DNA of 64,000 bases from Chloroflexia bacterium SDU3-3 (GCA_009268125.1 WBOU01000013.1:1-64000), one strand, 5' to 3'; numbered from the stretch's first letter, positions 25,798 through 35,650 are shown. The notes: generated by a model not told the origin, from the sequence alone. Made by a program: numbers and translations.

Positions 25798-27065
25798 GGC
25801 GTTGGCCCTTCCTCTTGCTTCATGGCCACCAGCGCGGTGGCCAGCCCGCCATCCAGCGGCGCGAGCGCCACGGCGTAGCCCCGCGACTCAAACTCGTATG
25901 CCAGCGGCCCCAGCCCCACGCTCTCGCGCGCGTAGCGGTGCAACGCCAGGTAGAGCGCCGGGCACTTCAGAAAGAGCCGCGCCACCAGCGGTATCGTAGA
26001 CCGCATATACCATAGATACGCCCAGCGCAGCCCTAGGTTGCGTGGCAGCGTCAGATCCACCAGCCCAACGACGCCGTTGGGCGCGAGCAGCCGGTCCACC
26101 TCGTCCGCCAGCCGCATTTGCTCGGCCTGCCGCAGCCCCAGCGTCCCAAAGGCGCAGGTCACCACATCCGCGCAGCCGCTCGGCAGCCCATTTGCCAGCG
26201 CATCGGCCTCCACCACATCCACGCCCACCACCCGCCGTAGCCGCGCCGCCACCCCAGGAGCAGACTCCACCACCGTCACCTTGCCCGCGCCCACCCGCCG
26301 CACCAGCGCGCGGCTCAGCGCCCCCGTGCCCGCCATCAGGTCCACCGCGCGCATGCCGGGCCGCAGATCCAGCCGGGCCAGCAGCGCGCCCCGCCAGCGC
26401 GCCAGCATACCCAGCCCCGCCAGGTACTCCATCCGATCAGCAATCTCCGGGGCCATGTCGAACAGCGCGCGGCGACCCTCGGGCAGGTAGGGGTCGAGCA
26501 CATAGGGCACGGGGCGATAGTAGGGTAGCTCCACTACCCCCACCGTGCGGATGGCGCTGGTGGTAATGCGCTGCGTGGCCCAGAACAGATAGAGCGTCGA
26601 TAGGCTGAACACGCTCTGAACGAGAAACTCGAACGTATCCATCCCGATCAAAAATAACCTATTCATGCTCTGTTGAATCGCTACTATGGATACGGCCAGC
26701 GGCAAAAGCCACATGAGTGCTTGGTAGAGCCGATATGAGCGCATCGGGTAGAGTAAGATGGAGGTAAGCAGCGCGCCAATCAGCCCGAGGGCCACCCCGG
26801 AGATCCCACCAAAAAGAGCGGTAATGATCAGCGAGAGAATGATCGAAAAACCACTGCCCAGAGAGGAGAAACCATCAGAAAGGATGAGGCGTATCCACAG
26901 TACGATCAGGAAAAAAAGACTGCCCGTAACGCCATAGAGCAGGCTCTGCACGAGGATGTGCCAGAACACCTGCTGGCGCGTCGCCCGTGGGGCAGGCAAC
27001 ACCAGCGAGGCAGGGTCGGGTGCCGTTGTTGCATCTGCCGCTGTCTGCTGCTGAATCGTTCTCAT
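25794..27065 (-). CDS. Membrane-anchored UbiE-like methyltransferase, paralogue 2
   Basis: A 423-residue protein. About four membrane helices occupy residues 30-160, with the pairs separated by an FYPMRS-type loop (LYPMRSYRLYQALMWLLPL). The C-terminal half is a class I methyltransferase: AVDLMAGTGALSRALVRRV is motif I, VTVVESAP motif II and LLAPNGVVGLVDLTLP the strand-5 region. It ends YAVALAPLDGGLATALVAMK, shared by all three copies. The start overlaps the preceding gene's stop by 4 nt. Fusion of membrane helices to this enzyme type suggests a lipid or quinone-like substrate. Confidence 0.8.
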   Translation of the reverse strand: MRTIQQQTAADATTAPDPASLVLPAPRATRQQVFWHILVQSLLYGVTGSLFFLIVLWIRLILSDGFSSLGSGFSIILSLIITALFGGISGVALGLIGALLTSILLYPMRSYRLYQALMWLLPLAVSIVAIQQSMNRLFLIGMDTFEFLVQSVFSLSTLYLFWATQRITTSAIRTVGVVELPYYRPVPYVLDPYLPEGRRALFDMAPEIADRMEYLAGLGMLARWRGALLARLDLRPGMRAVDLMAGTGALSRALVRRVGAGKVTVVESAPGVAARLRRVVGVDVVEADALANGLPSGCADVVTCAFGTLGLRQAEQMRLADEVDRLLAPNGVVGLVDLTLPRNLGLRWAYLWYMRSTIPLVARLFLKCPALYLALHRYARESVGLGPLAYEFESRGYAVALAPLDGGLATALVAMKQEEGPTP

Positions 27066-28297
27066 AACGCTTTCGCTCCATCCCCCGGTTTCATCGCCAC
27101 CAGCGCAGTGGCCAGCCCGCCATCCAGCGGCGCAAGCGCCACGGCGTAGCCACGGGTCTCGAAGCGCCGCGACAGCGCCTCAAAGCCCGCGAATTCGCGC
27201 AGGTAGCCGGGCAGCAGCCGGTAGAGCAGCGGCAGCTGCTGGGTGAGCTGGCCCACCAGCACCACCGCCGTGCGCAGGTACAGCAGGTAGGCCCAGCGCA
27301 GCGGCGCAAGGCGCGGCAGCGACAGATCCAGCACGCCCACCAGGCCGTTGGGCGCGAGGATACGGTCAATCTCTTCCACCAGCTGATCTTGCTCGCCCGC
27401 ATCCAGCGCCACCACGCCAAAGGCGCAGGTCACCACGTCCACGCTCGCACGAGGCAGCGAGGTCGCCAGGCAGCTCTCGCACAGCAGCCGCACCGGCCCG
27501 CCCTCGGGCGCACGCTGCAGCATGCCCTCCACATAGTCGACCATTGTCAGGTGGCCCGCCGCGCCCACCCGCCGCAGAATGCAGCCCTGCAGCTGCCCTG
27601 CGCCGCTCATCAGGTCGGCCACGCGCATGCCGGGCCGCAGGTCCAGCCGCGCCAGCAGCGCCTCGCGCCAGCGCGCCAGCAGCCCCAGGCCCGCCAGCCG
27701 CTCCACAGCCGGGTAGGAGCCCGGCATCAGCTCGTACATATAGCGCTGAAAGAAGTTACCGCTCTGCTGAAGGAGCAGCTGGTTGGGCACAGAAACAAGG
27801 TTGGTCACACCGACCTTGTTTATGCCAACATGGGCAAGAACATTGACAAACAGGAAAATTGGAAACGCTGGTATTGGCAGAAGCCCAAGGACCGGATTCA
27901 TTCCGATAGGTAGTATCAGAAAAGCGCACATTCCCAGCAGCGCTATGTTGAGGGCGGTAAAAAATGGCCAGGCGGCTCGCATCGGGTAGAAGACAGCCCC
28001 CACCAGCCCCACGAACAACCCTACCGCCAGACCCACGCCGGATCCGACCAGCGCTAGGAAAAAGAGGAGCCCTATGGCGGTGCCTATCTCTCGCGCTAAA
28101 AGCGCCAGGCCGCCAAACAGCGCCGCCAACACCATCGCGCTCAGGAAGCCATACTTTATCCCCTTGCCAATCATCAAGGCAAAAAGCTCCCCCCGCCCTA
28201 CCTGCGGCACTGCGGCTAGGGAAGGAAAAAACAGCGCCAGCTCCGGCGGCGGGCCGGACGGCGGGGCGGGGTGCTTTTTGACGACGGTGGCGGGCAT
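27062..28297 (-). CDS. Membrane-anchored UbiE-like methyltransferase, paralogue 1
   Basis: A 411-residue protein with the same plan as the next gene: membrane helices at about 48-160, linker, then methyltransferase (RVADLMSGAGQLQGCILRRV motif I; LAPNGLVGVLDLSLP). The membrane half is strongly diverged from paralogue 2 while the catalytic half and the last 20 residues are conserved. GAGGAG precedes the ATG, and the gap to rsmI is 17 nt, so this gene joins rsmI in an operon. The function is unknown. Confidence 0.8.
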   Translation of the reverse strand: MPATVVKKHPAPPSGPPPELALFFPSLAAVPQVGRGELFALMIGKGIKYGFLSAMVLAALFGGLALLAREIGTAIGLLFFLALVGSGVGLAVGLFVGLVGAVFYPMRAAWPFFTALNIALLGMCAFLILPIGMNPVLGLLPIPAFPIFLFVNVLAHVGINKVGVTNLVSVPNQLLLQQSGNFFQRYMYELMPGSYPAVERLAGLGLLARWREALLARLDLRPGMRVADLMSGAGQLQGCILRRVGAAGHLTMVDYVEGMLQRAPEGGPVRLLCESCLATSLPRASVDVVTCAFGVVALDAGEQDQLVEEIDRILAPNGLVGVLDLSLPRLAPLRWAYLLYLRTAVVLVGQLTQQLPLLYRLLPGYLREFAGFEALSRRFETRGYAVALAPLDGGLATALVAMKPGDGAKAL

Positions 28298-28314
28298 GGC
28301 GGTGCTCCTCGGCG

Positions 28315-29082
28315 CTAGTCCTCGTCCCCGGCATCCTCCCAGGTCTCATCGGGCTGCTCGGCGTCTCCGGCCTCCTCGGCATCGTCCTCGGGGGCGGGCG
28401 GGCGCTCATCGGTCCCGGCGATCACCACCACATACTCGCCCTTGGGCTTCTCACCCACCCGCGCGATCAGCTCGGAGAGCCTGCCGCGCTCGACCAGCTC
28501 GAACTTCTTGGTCAGGTCGTTGGCCAGCGCCGCCTCGCGGTTGCCCAGCACCTCCAGCGCATCGGCCAGGAAGGCGCGGATGCGGTGGACGCTCTCGTAG
28601 AACACCAGGGTGTGGGGCGCATACTGGTCGACGGCGATAAAGCGACGGCGCGGCCCGGGCTTGCGCGGCGGGAAGCCGCGAAACGTGAAGCTGTGCGAGG
28701 GCAGACCCGAGAGCACCAGCGCCATCACCACCGCCGACGCGCCGGGCAGCATGGTGAACTCCAGGCCCTCCTCGATGGCCCGCCGCACGATGGTGAAGCC
28801 CGGGTCGGAGATGCCCGGCGTGCCCGCGTCGGAGACGATCGCCACCGACTGCCCGGCCCTGAGCATGCCGATGATCCGCTCGCCCACGTGGCGCTCGTTG
28901 TGCTCGTGGAAGGAGATCTGGGGCTTCTTGATATCGAAGTGGCGCAGCAGCACGCTGGTGGTGCGCGTGTCCTCGCTGGCGATCACATCGACGCTCTTCA
29001 GCGTCTCGATCGCGCGCAGGGTCATATCGCCAAGGTTGCCAATGGGGGTTGCGACAAGGTAGAGCATGGGATCTTTCTGCAC
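28315..29082 (-). CDS. rsmI: 16S rRNA (cytidine1402-2'-O)-methyltransferase RsmI
   Basis: A 255-residue tetrapyrrole-methylase-fold enzyme that 2'-O-methylates C1402 of 16S rRNA in the decoding centre. Family signatures are [18 protein letters not shown] (7-24), ASEDTRTT (35-42), [13 protein letters not shown] (83-95) and FRGFPPRK. The C-terminal 30 residues are acidic and unique. It is the first gene of the minus-strand operon with the membrane methyltransferases and the kinase, an unusual association. Confidence 0.92.
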   Translation of the reverse strand: MQKDPMLYLVATPIGNLGDMTLRAIETLKSVDVIASEDTRTTSVLLRHFDIKKPQISFHEHNERHVGERIIGMLRAGQSVAIVSDAGTPGISDPGFTIVRRAIEEGLEFTMLPGASAVVMALVLSGLPSHSFTFRGFPPRKPGPRRRFIAVDQYAPHTLVFYESVHRIRAFLADALEVLGNREAALANDLTKKFELVERGRLSELIARVGEKPKGEYVVVIAGTDERPPAPEDDAEEAGDAEQPDETWEDAGDED

Positions 29083-29847
29083 GAAAGGCCGCAGTGCGCG
29101 GCGTTGACGAATGCAGCGGCTATTATAGCAAACATGTGCCCCGCTGAGCGAATGCCCATCGAATGAGCCAGGGCGTCGGCGTGCTCATTCGGCAGAACAT
29201 ATTTACCACCAGACTCCAAGACTCCAAGGAACAAACGGAAACATATACCACGAAGGCGCGAAGGGAAACAAGCAATCGATCTCGTAGGGGGCATATGGCG
29301 CTGGTTGCCAGGGCCTCTGCGTTCTCGGTCGGCAGCACGTGCTTATCACCAAGAGCCAAGACCCAAGGGACAAAAAGAACCCACGTGCCCTTGGTGACTT
29401 TTCCCTACCCTTCTGCTATTATTCTCGCTATTTCGTCATTCTTTTATTCATATAATTTCATATATCATCATATAAACAATAACAGCAAAATAACACGCAT
29501 ATTCCCCCCAATCACCATCATATATTCTAACTTCTCACATCCTAGCTTCAAAAACCTTGGGGCTGGGGGTCTTGGTGGGAAAGCATCATCTTCGCAGTTG
29601 CGCCGTAGCAGCAGGCGGCGGTACAATAGCAGGGTATGAGAACGCCCGCGACGGCCCCGCCGTCTACCGCAGCGCCACAGCGGCGCGGCACCGACATCAT
29701 GGAACCACAGCAGCCTAGGTGCGCACCCGCACGCCCAGCAGCGCTCACATCCCCCTCGGGCTGACCCGATCAGCCACCCCGCCGCCGATGACACGATGGT
29801 GCGACCGACGCGCCACGGCATCTTCATTTATAGAAAGGGTCTTCACT
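29083..29847. other. Intergenic region with repeats and AT-rich stretch
   Basis: About 765 bp without a supported gene. Two repeat clusters lie at 29195-29270 and 29335-29395, followed by an AT-rich stretch at about 29400-29530. Promoters for the divergent rsmI operon and psuG should be here. Confidence 0.6.
29195..29395. repeat. CCACGAAG/ACCACCAGACTCC dispersed repeats
   Basis: ACCACCAGACTCCAAGACTCC, ACCACGAAGGCGCGAAGGG and ATCACCAAGAGCCAAGACCC are three members of the window-wide family, separated by an AGGGGGCATATGG stretch. Confidence 0.6.
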
Positions 29848-30747
<900 letters not shown>

Positions 30748-30768
30748 CGCCACGGGCTGCGAGCGCAG

Positions 30769-30802
30769 CACGGCCCGCCACACTGGTGTGTGGCGGGCCG
30801 TG
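30769..30802. terminator. Bidirectional terminator between psuG and the aldo/keto reductase
   Basis: CACGGCCCGCCACAC, TGGT loop and GTGTGTGGCGGGCCGTG-type arm form a 15-bp stem between convergent genes. Its near-identical twin lies at 32734-32767. Confidence 0.8.
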
Positions 30803-30824
30803 GTGGTTTATGGCAGAAGGCGCG

Positions 30825-31709
30825 CTACGCCCCGATGGCATCCAGCTCGGCCACATCCTCGGGGGCGAGCACGAGCGCGGCGGCGGCCACGTTCTCGCGC
30901 AGGTGCGCCACCGACGAGGTGCCCGCGATCAGCAGGATGTTGGGCGAGCGCTGCAGCAGCCAGGCCTGCGCCACCGCCATGGGCGTGGCCCCCAGGCGCG
31001 CCGCCACCGCGCTCAGCGCCTCCGACTGCAGCGGCGAGAAGCCGCCCAGCGGGAAGTACGGCACGTAGGCAATACCCTGCTGGTTCAGCTGGTCGATCAG
31101 CGCGTCGTCGGTGCGGTTGGCCAGGTTGTAGAGGTTCTGCACGCACACCACCGGCGCGATCGCTAGGCACTCGGCCACCTGCTCGGCGTTCACCGTGCTC
31201 AGCCCCAGGTGGCGGATGAGGCCCTGCTTCTGCAGGTCGACCAGCACGCCAAACTCCTCGGCGATCGACCCCGGCTCGGGCCCAAGCAGGCCGCCCACGC
31301 GCAGGTTGACCACATCCAGCGCCTCCAGGCCCAGGTTGCGCAGGTTGTCGTGCACGGCCTCGCGCAGCTCGCGCGGGCTGCGGGCGGGCGGCCAGCCGCC
31401 CTGCTCGTCGCGGCGCGAGCCGACCTTGGTGATGATGTGCAGGCCCTCGGGGTAGGGGTGCAGCGCCTCCTTGATGATCTGGTTGGTGATGTACGGGCCA
31501 TAGATATCGCTGGTGTCGATATGATTGATGCCGAGGGCCAGAGCCTCGCGCAGTACCGCCACGGCGGCGGCACGGTCGGCGGGCGGGCCGAACGCGCCGG
31601 GGCCAGCCAGCTGCATCGCGCCGTAGCCGATGCGGTTGACCGTCAGGCCCGGGGCCATGGTGAAGGTGCCAGCGGCGGCGGCGGGCAGGTCGCGATATGT
31701 CTGTGTCAT
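30825..31709 (-). CDS. Aldo/keto reductase, copy 1
   Basis: A 294-residue NADPH-dependent TIM-barrel oxidoreductase. The catalytic tetrad is visible: Asp in HIDTSDIYG, Tyr in the same segment, Lys in IITKVG and His in IRHLGLST. VNRIGYGAMQL opens the barrel. The NADPH-site segment near the end is LIAGTSSVAHLREN. The ATG at 31709 has a GAGGAGAG site. The neighbouring divergent regulator probably controls it, and the substrate is an unknown aldehyde or ketone. Almost identical to the copy at 32790-33674. Confidence 0.88.
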   Translation of the reverse strand: MTQTYRDLPAAAAGTFTMAPGLTVNRIGYGAMQLAGPGAFGPPADRAAAVAVLREALALGINHIDTSDIYGPYITNQIIKEALHPYPEGLHIITKVGSRRDEQGGWPPARSPRELREAVHDNLRNLGLEALDVVNLRVGGLLGPEPGSIAEEFGVLVDLQKQGLIRHLGLSTVNAEQVAECLAIAPVVCVQNLYNLANRTDDALIDQLNQQGIAYVPYFPLGGFSPLQSEALSAVAARLGATPMAVAQAWLLQRSPNILLIAGTSSVAHLRENVAAAALVLAPEDVAELDAIGA

Positions 31710-31850
31710 GTCGTCTCTCTCCTCATTGGTCTGCGCGCATCTCACCTAAGTGCGCTCAGGAAGAGTATAATGATCTGACCGACAAACAAACAGAGCCTCT
31801 CTATGGTACGAGTCCAGATGGTATGATAGTAGAGCAATGGATAGATCACC
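31710..31850. promoter_or_regulatory. Divergent promoter region, copy 1
   Basis: TATAAT at 31766-31771 on the plus strand also reads TATACT on the minus strand, so both genes can use this spot. CTATGGTAC (about 31801-31809) and GTATGATAG (31821-31829) form an imperfect inverted repeat just before the regulator gene. Confidence 0.45.
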
Positions 31851-32705
31851 ATGAGCGATGAACAGCGACGGCACGAGCTGGCCGATTTTCTGCGCACGCG
31901 GCGCATGCGCATCTCGCCCGAGCAGGCGGGCCTCTTCAGCGGCGGGCGGCGGCGCACCCCTGGCCTGCGCCGCGAGGAGGTGGCCCACCTGGCCCATGTG
32001 GGCATCTCGTGGTACATCATGCTGGAGCAGGGCCAGGACATCCGGCCCTCGCGCGCGGTGCTGCAGAGCATCGCCGACGCGCTGCAGCTCAGCCCGGTCG
32101 AGCGCCAGCACATGTTCGTGCTGGCCGACCAGGGGCCGCTGCCCGCCGACCTGCCCGACGATGAGGGGCAGATCAGCCCGGCGCTCCAGCGTATGCTCGA
32201 TGCCCTTGAGCCGCTGCCCGCCTACGTGGTGGGCTACCGCTGGAACTATCTGGCCTGGAACACCGCCGCCGCCGAGATACTGAACCTGGAGAGCGCACCT
32301 GGACCCTATAGGACCAACGCGCTCTGGAGCATGTTCACCGATACCGAGATCCGCCAGCTGCACCCCGACACCTGGGAGCAGGTGGCCCAGAAGATGCTGG
32401 CCGAGTTCCGCGCCGACAGTGCGCCCCACATGCACGACCCGTGGCTGCAGCGCCTAATCGCCGACCTGCAGGACGCCAGCCCCGAGTTCCGCACCTGGTG
32501 GCACCGCCACGACATCCGCGCCAAGGCCGACTCGGTCAAGCGCATCATCCACCCGCTGATGGGCTCGCTGGCGTTCGAGCACACCATCCTGCAGGCGGTC
32601 GCCGCGCCCGGCCTGAAGGTGATGGTGTGCGCACCGCTGCCCGGCACCGACACGATGGAGAAGATCCAAGAGCTGCTAGAGATAGCCCAAGCGCAGGGCA
32701 TATAG
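31851..32705 (+). CDS. XRE-family regulator with MmyB-like domain, copy 1
   Basis: A 284-residue transcription factor. Residues 1-75 hold the HTH (LRREEVAHLAHVGISWYIMLEQG, with RRRTPGLRREEVA typical of the MmyB group). Residues 100-280 are the MmyB-like PAS-type ligand-binding domain (WNYLAWNTAAAEIL; RTNALWSMFTD). Proteins of this type sit divergent to the oxidoreductase they regulate, as here. It may bind a fatty acid or other lipophilic ligand. Copy 2 follows at 33810. Confidence 0.85.
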   Translation: MSDEQRRHELADFLRTRRMRISPEQAGLFSGGRRRTPGLRREEVAHLAHVGISWYIMLEQGQDIRPSRAVLQSIADALQLSPVERQHMFVLADQGPLPADLPDDEGQISPALQRMLDALEPLPAYVVGYRWNYLAWNTAAAEILNLESAPGPYRTNALWSMFTDTEIRQLHPDTWEQVAQKMLAEFRADSAPHMHDPWLQRLIADLQDASPEFRTWWHRHDIRAKADSVKRIIHPLMGSLAFEHTILQAVAAPGLKVMVCAPLPGTDTMEKIQELLEIAQAQGI

Positions 32706-32733
32706 CGCCCGCCACACCCCAGCGCCGCACGCA

Positions 32734-32767
32734 CACGGCCCGCCACACTGGTGTGTGGTGGGCCGTG
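32734..32767. terminator. Bidirectional terminator, copy 2
   Basis: CACGGCCCGCCACAC, TGGT loop and GTGTGGTGGGCCGTG arm. One G-T pair differs from the twin at 30769. It lies between the convergent regulator 1 and reductase 2. Confidence 0.75.
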
Positions 32768-32789
32768 CGCGTTGTGGGGCAAAAGCGGG

Positions 32790-33674
32790 CTACGCCCCGA
32801 TGGTGTCCAGCTCGGCCACATCCTCGGGGGCGAGCACGAGCGCGGCGGCGGCCACGTTCTCGCGCAGGTGCGCCACCGACGAGGTGCCCGCGATCAGCAG
32901 GATGTTGGGCGAGCGCTGCAGCAGCCAGGCCTGCGCCACCGCCATGGGCGTGGCCCCCAGGCGCGCCGCCACCGCGCTCAGCGCCTCCGACTGCAGCGGC
33001 GAGAAGCCGCCCAGCGGGAAGTACGGCACGTAGGCGATGCCCTGCTGGTTCAGCTGGTCGATCAGCGCGTCGTCGGTGCGGTTGGCCAGATTGTAGAGGT
33101 TCTGCACGCACACCACCGGCGCGATCGCTAGGCACTCGGCCACCTGCTCGGCGTTCACCGTGCTCAGCCCCAGGTGGCGGATGAGGCCCTGCTTCTGCAG
33201 GTCGGCCAGCACGCCAAACTCCTCGGCGATCGACCCCGGCTCGGGCGCACCCAGGCCACCCATGCGCAGGTTGACCACCTCCATCTGCTCTAGGCCCAGG
33301 TTGCGCAGGTTGTCGTGCACGGCCTCGCGCAGCTCGCGCGGGCTGCGGGCGTGCGGCCAGCCGCCCTGCTCGTCGCGGCGTGCGCCGACCTTGGTGACGA
33401 TGTGCAGGCCCTCGGGGTAGGGGTACAGCGCCTCCTTGATGATCTGGTTGGTGACGTGCGGGCCGTAGAAGTCGCTGGTGTCGATATGGTCGATGCCCAG
33501 CGCCAGGGCCTCGCGCAGCACGGCCACGGCGGCGGCACGGTCGGCGGGTGGGCCGAACACGCCAGGCCCGGCCAGCTGCATCGCGCCGTAGCCGATGCGG
33601 TTAACCGTCAGGCCCGGGGCCATGGTGAAGGTGCCAGCGGCGGCGGCGGGCAGGTCGCGATATGTCTGCGTCAT
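32790..33674 (-). CDS. Aldo/keto reductase, copy 2
   Basis: A 294-residue protein nearly identical to copy 1, with the same tetrad (DTSDFYG, Lys in IVTKVG, His in IRHLGLST). Visible changes include YGPYITN to YGPHVTN and LGLEALDVVNLRVGGL to LGLEQMEVVNLRMGGL, in the loop region around the substrate pocket. The remainder is almost unchanged, so a recent duplication with a possible shift in specificity is inferred. It has the same upstream arrangement. Confidence 0.88.
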   Translation of the reverse strand: MTQTYRDLPAAAAGTFTMAPGLTVNRIGYGAMQLAGPGVFGPPADRAAAVAVLREALALGIDHIDTSDFYGPHVTNQIIKEALYPYPEGLHIVTKVGARRDEQGGWPHARSPRELREAVHDNLRNLGLEQMEVVNLRMGGLGAPEPGSIAEEFGVLADLQKQGLIRHLGLSTVNAEQVAECLAIAPVVCVQNLYNLANRTDDALIDQLNQQGIAYVPYFPLGGFSPLQSEALSAVAARLGATPMAVAQAWLLQRSPNILLIAGTSSVAHLRENVAAAALVLAPEDVAELDTIGA

Positions 33675-33809
33675 GTCGTCTCTCTCCTCGTTGGTCGGCG
33701 CGCACCTCAGCTAGATGCGACAAGAGAGAGTATAATGGTCTGGCAATCATACGACCAGAGCTGCGCTATCCTATGATTCGCACTCATAGGATACGGTGGG
33801 GAGATCACC
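33675..33809. promoter_or_regulatory. Divergent promoter region, copy 2, with 10-bp operator-like repeat
   Basis: TATAAT at 33731-33736 is conserved with copy 1. A perfect inverted repeat TATCCTATGA (33767-33776) / TCATAGGATA (33784-33793) with 7-nt spacer lies 17 nt before the regulator start. It differs from the copy 1 repeat. Confidence 0.55.
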
Positions 33810-34664
33810 ATGAGCGATGAACAGCGGCGGCACGAGCTGGCCGAATTCCTGCGCACGCGGCGCACGCGCATCTCGCCCGAGCAGGTGGGGCTGTTCGGCG
33901 GCGGGCGGCGGCGCACCCCCGGCCTGCGCCGCGAGGAGGTGGCCCACCTGGCCCACGTGGGGGTCTCGTGGTACACCCTGCTGGAGCAGGGCCGCGACAT
34001 CCGGCCCTCGCGCGCGGTGCTGCAGAGCATCGCCGACGCGCTGCAGCTCAGCCCGGTCGAGCGCCAGCACATGTTCGTGCTGGCCGACCAGGGGCCGCTG
34101 CCCGCCGACCTGCCCGAGGAGGACGAGGAGATCAGCCCGGCGCTCCAGCGCATGCTGGATGCGCTGGACCCGCTGCCCGCCTACGTGATGAACGCCCGCT
34201 GGAACTACCTGGCCGGCAACCGAGCCGCCGTCGAGGTGCTGCGCATCCAGCGCTCGACCACGCCCTACGGCAACAACGCGATCTGGCGGATCTTCACCGA
34301 CCCCGAGTCCCGCGCCATCCACCCCCATACCTGGGAACAGGTGGCCCAGAAGGTGCTGGCCGAGTTCCGCGCCGACAGCACGCCCTACATGCACGAGCCG
34401 TGGCTGCAGCGCCTGATCGCCGACCTGCAGGACGCCAGCCCCGAGTTCCGCGCCTGGTGGCCCCAGCACGACATCCGCGCCAAATCGGACTCGATCAAGC
34501 ACATCATCCACCCGCTGGCGGGCGAGCTAAAGTTCGAGCACACCATCCTGCAGGCGGTCGCCGCGCCCGGCCTGAAGCTGATGGTCTACACGCCCCTGCC
34601 CGGCACCGACACGCTTGAGCGGCTGCAGCAGCTGCTGGGCGTGGGCGAGCCGCTGGGGGTGTAG
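33810..34664 (+). CDS. XRE-family regulator with MmyB-like domain, copy 2
   Basis: A 284-residue close paralogue of the regulator at 31851. The HTH is nearly unchanged (LRREEVAHLAHVGVSWYTLLE). The MmyB-like domain has more substitutions (for example YVMNARWNYLAGNRAAVEVL for YVVGYRWNYLAWNTAAAEIL), hinting at altered ligand binding. Divergent from reductase copy 2. Confidence 0.85.
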   Translation: MSDEQRRHELAEFLRTRRTRISPEQVGLFGGGRRRTPGLRREEVAHLAHVGVSWYTLLEQGRDIRPSRAVLQSIADALQLSPVERQHMFVLADQGPLPADLPEEDEEISPALQRMLDALDPLPAYVMNARWNYLAGNRAAVEVLRIQRSTTPYGNNAIWRIFTDPESRAIHPHTWEQVAQKVLAEFRADSTPYMHEPWLQRLIADLQDASPEFRAWWPQHDIRAKSDSIKHIIHPLAGELKFEHTILQAVAAPGLKLMVYTPLPGTDTLERLQQLLGVGEPLGV

Positions 34665-34695
34665 GGCGTATGCTGACACACCGCAGCGCCATCAC

Positions 34696-34715
34696 CTTAC
34701 ATCTGCGCATGTAAG
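34696..34715. terminator. Small convergent hairpin
   Basis: CTTACAT, CTGCGC loop and ATGTAAG, between the convergent regulator and the gene at 34717. Short stem, so modest confidence; it partly overlaps nothing coding. Confidence 0.45.
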
Positions 34716-34716
34716 C

Positions 34717-35229
34717 CTAACCAAAAACCCGAGCCAGCTGCCCCTTAACCACAGCAGCAGCCTCGGCGCTATACGCGCTGCCATAGGCCAAAGCCCACCG
34801 CTCCTGAAACTCGGCCAGCAGCACATCCGATGCCCCAGGTGGGGCCAGAGGAGCAGCGCGCAGCAGCCCATGCGCCTGGAAGTAGCGGATATGCGCCTCC
34901 ACCGGCTCGGGAAAACCGCCTAGAAAATAGCCGCCCACCACCAGCAGCGGCACATCCTGCACGATCAGGATGGGAAAGCGGGGAATAGCCTGCGGGTTCG
35001 CAGGCGGCGGGATGCTCGGCTGGCCGAGCAGGACTGGCGGGAAGGCTTGCCCTTCCGGAAGATCAAAGAGCGTGCGCAGCAGCCAGAACAAGCCATAGCC
35101 TTGCGGGCGCGCCGCACCAATCTGAGCAAGCGCCTGCTCCTTCCCGAGCGGAAGCAGCTCGTTGACCGCCGCAATCACATCGACGGGGTTATAGTCCTCA
35201 AACTCCATGACCGCCACATGTGCTAGCAT
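34717..35229 (-). CDS. Hypothetical protein
   Basis: A 170-residue soluble protein, no family recognised. It has a helical first part (ELLPLGKEQALAQIGAA) and a hydrophobic beta segment (FPILIVQDVPLLVVGGYFLGG). It is preceded at 16 nt by another orphan gene on the same strand, and the pair may be co-transcribed with the gene at 35837. Confidence 0.6.
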   Translation of the reverse strand: MLAHVAVMEFEDYNPVDVIAAVNELLPLGKEQALAQIGAARPQGYGLFWLLRTLFDLPEGQAFPPVLLGQPSIPPPANPQAIPRFPILIVQDVPLLVVGGYFLGGFPEPVEAHIRYFQAHGLLRAAPLAPPGASDVLLAEFQERWALAYGSAYSAEAAAVVKGQLARVFG

Positions 35230-35245
35230 ACCAGCCTCCTAACAC

Positions 35246-35650
35246 TTACGACCCGATGGCGTAAACCGGCGTATGCCCAATCACGCTACCGTTTACCGCC
35301 AGCTGAACATGGTAGCAGCCTGCGTGGGGCAGCAGCAGCGGCGGTAGCTCCACCCCGAAGGATACCACCGCATCTGGGCTATCGCAGCGGATACCCAGCG
35401 GCTGTGTGGAAACAAGCGTATCGCCTGTCGTAACATCCACCAGCGAGATCCCAATGTCGGTGCTGCCCGCCAACCCCGACATCGAGACAAATAAACCGAT
35501 CGTTCGAGGGAAGGTAGCGGGAAAGGCCGCCACATTCAGCTGGTGAAACGTACCCGAGATCACATACTTGCCGCTCTCGCGATCTTGGTAGATGTGGTCG
35601 GCCAGCAGAAGCGCATGAAGCTGGACTGCTGGAAAGCTCGCCCCTGTCAT
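35246..35650 (-). CDS. Small beta-rich protein, DUF6941-like
   Basis: A 134-residue protein: ALLLADHIYQDRESGKYVISGTF at the start, then FPATFPRTIGLFVSM and ISLVDVTTGDTL, ending in a beta hairpin. This layout of a short cytoplasmic beta-sandwich resembles the DUF6941 family as I remember it, whose function is unknown. It starts after ATG 35650 and sits in the orphan cluster 34717-36643. Confidence 0.55.
   Translation of the reverse strand: MTGASFPAVQLHALLLADHIYQDRESGKYVISGTFHQLNVAAFPATFPRTIGLFVSMSGLAGSTDIGISLVDVTTGDTLVSTQPLGIRCDSPDAVVSFGVELPPLLLPHAGCYHVQLAVNGSVIGHTPVYAIGS

Larger units (their letters stand above)
30769..34664. repeat. Tandem duplication: terminator, aldo/keto reductase, promoter, regulator
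   Basis: Unit 1 is about 30769-32705 and unit 2 about 32734-34664. Each has a 34-nt terminator, a minus-strand aldo/keto reductase, a divergent promoter region with AGAGTATAATG and a plus-strand HTH/MmyB regulator. The coding parts are highly similar while the operator-like repeats between them differ. Confidence 0.85.
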
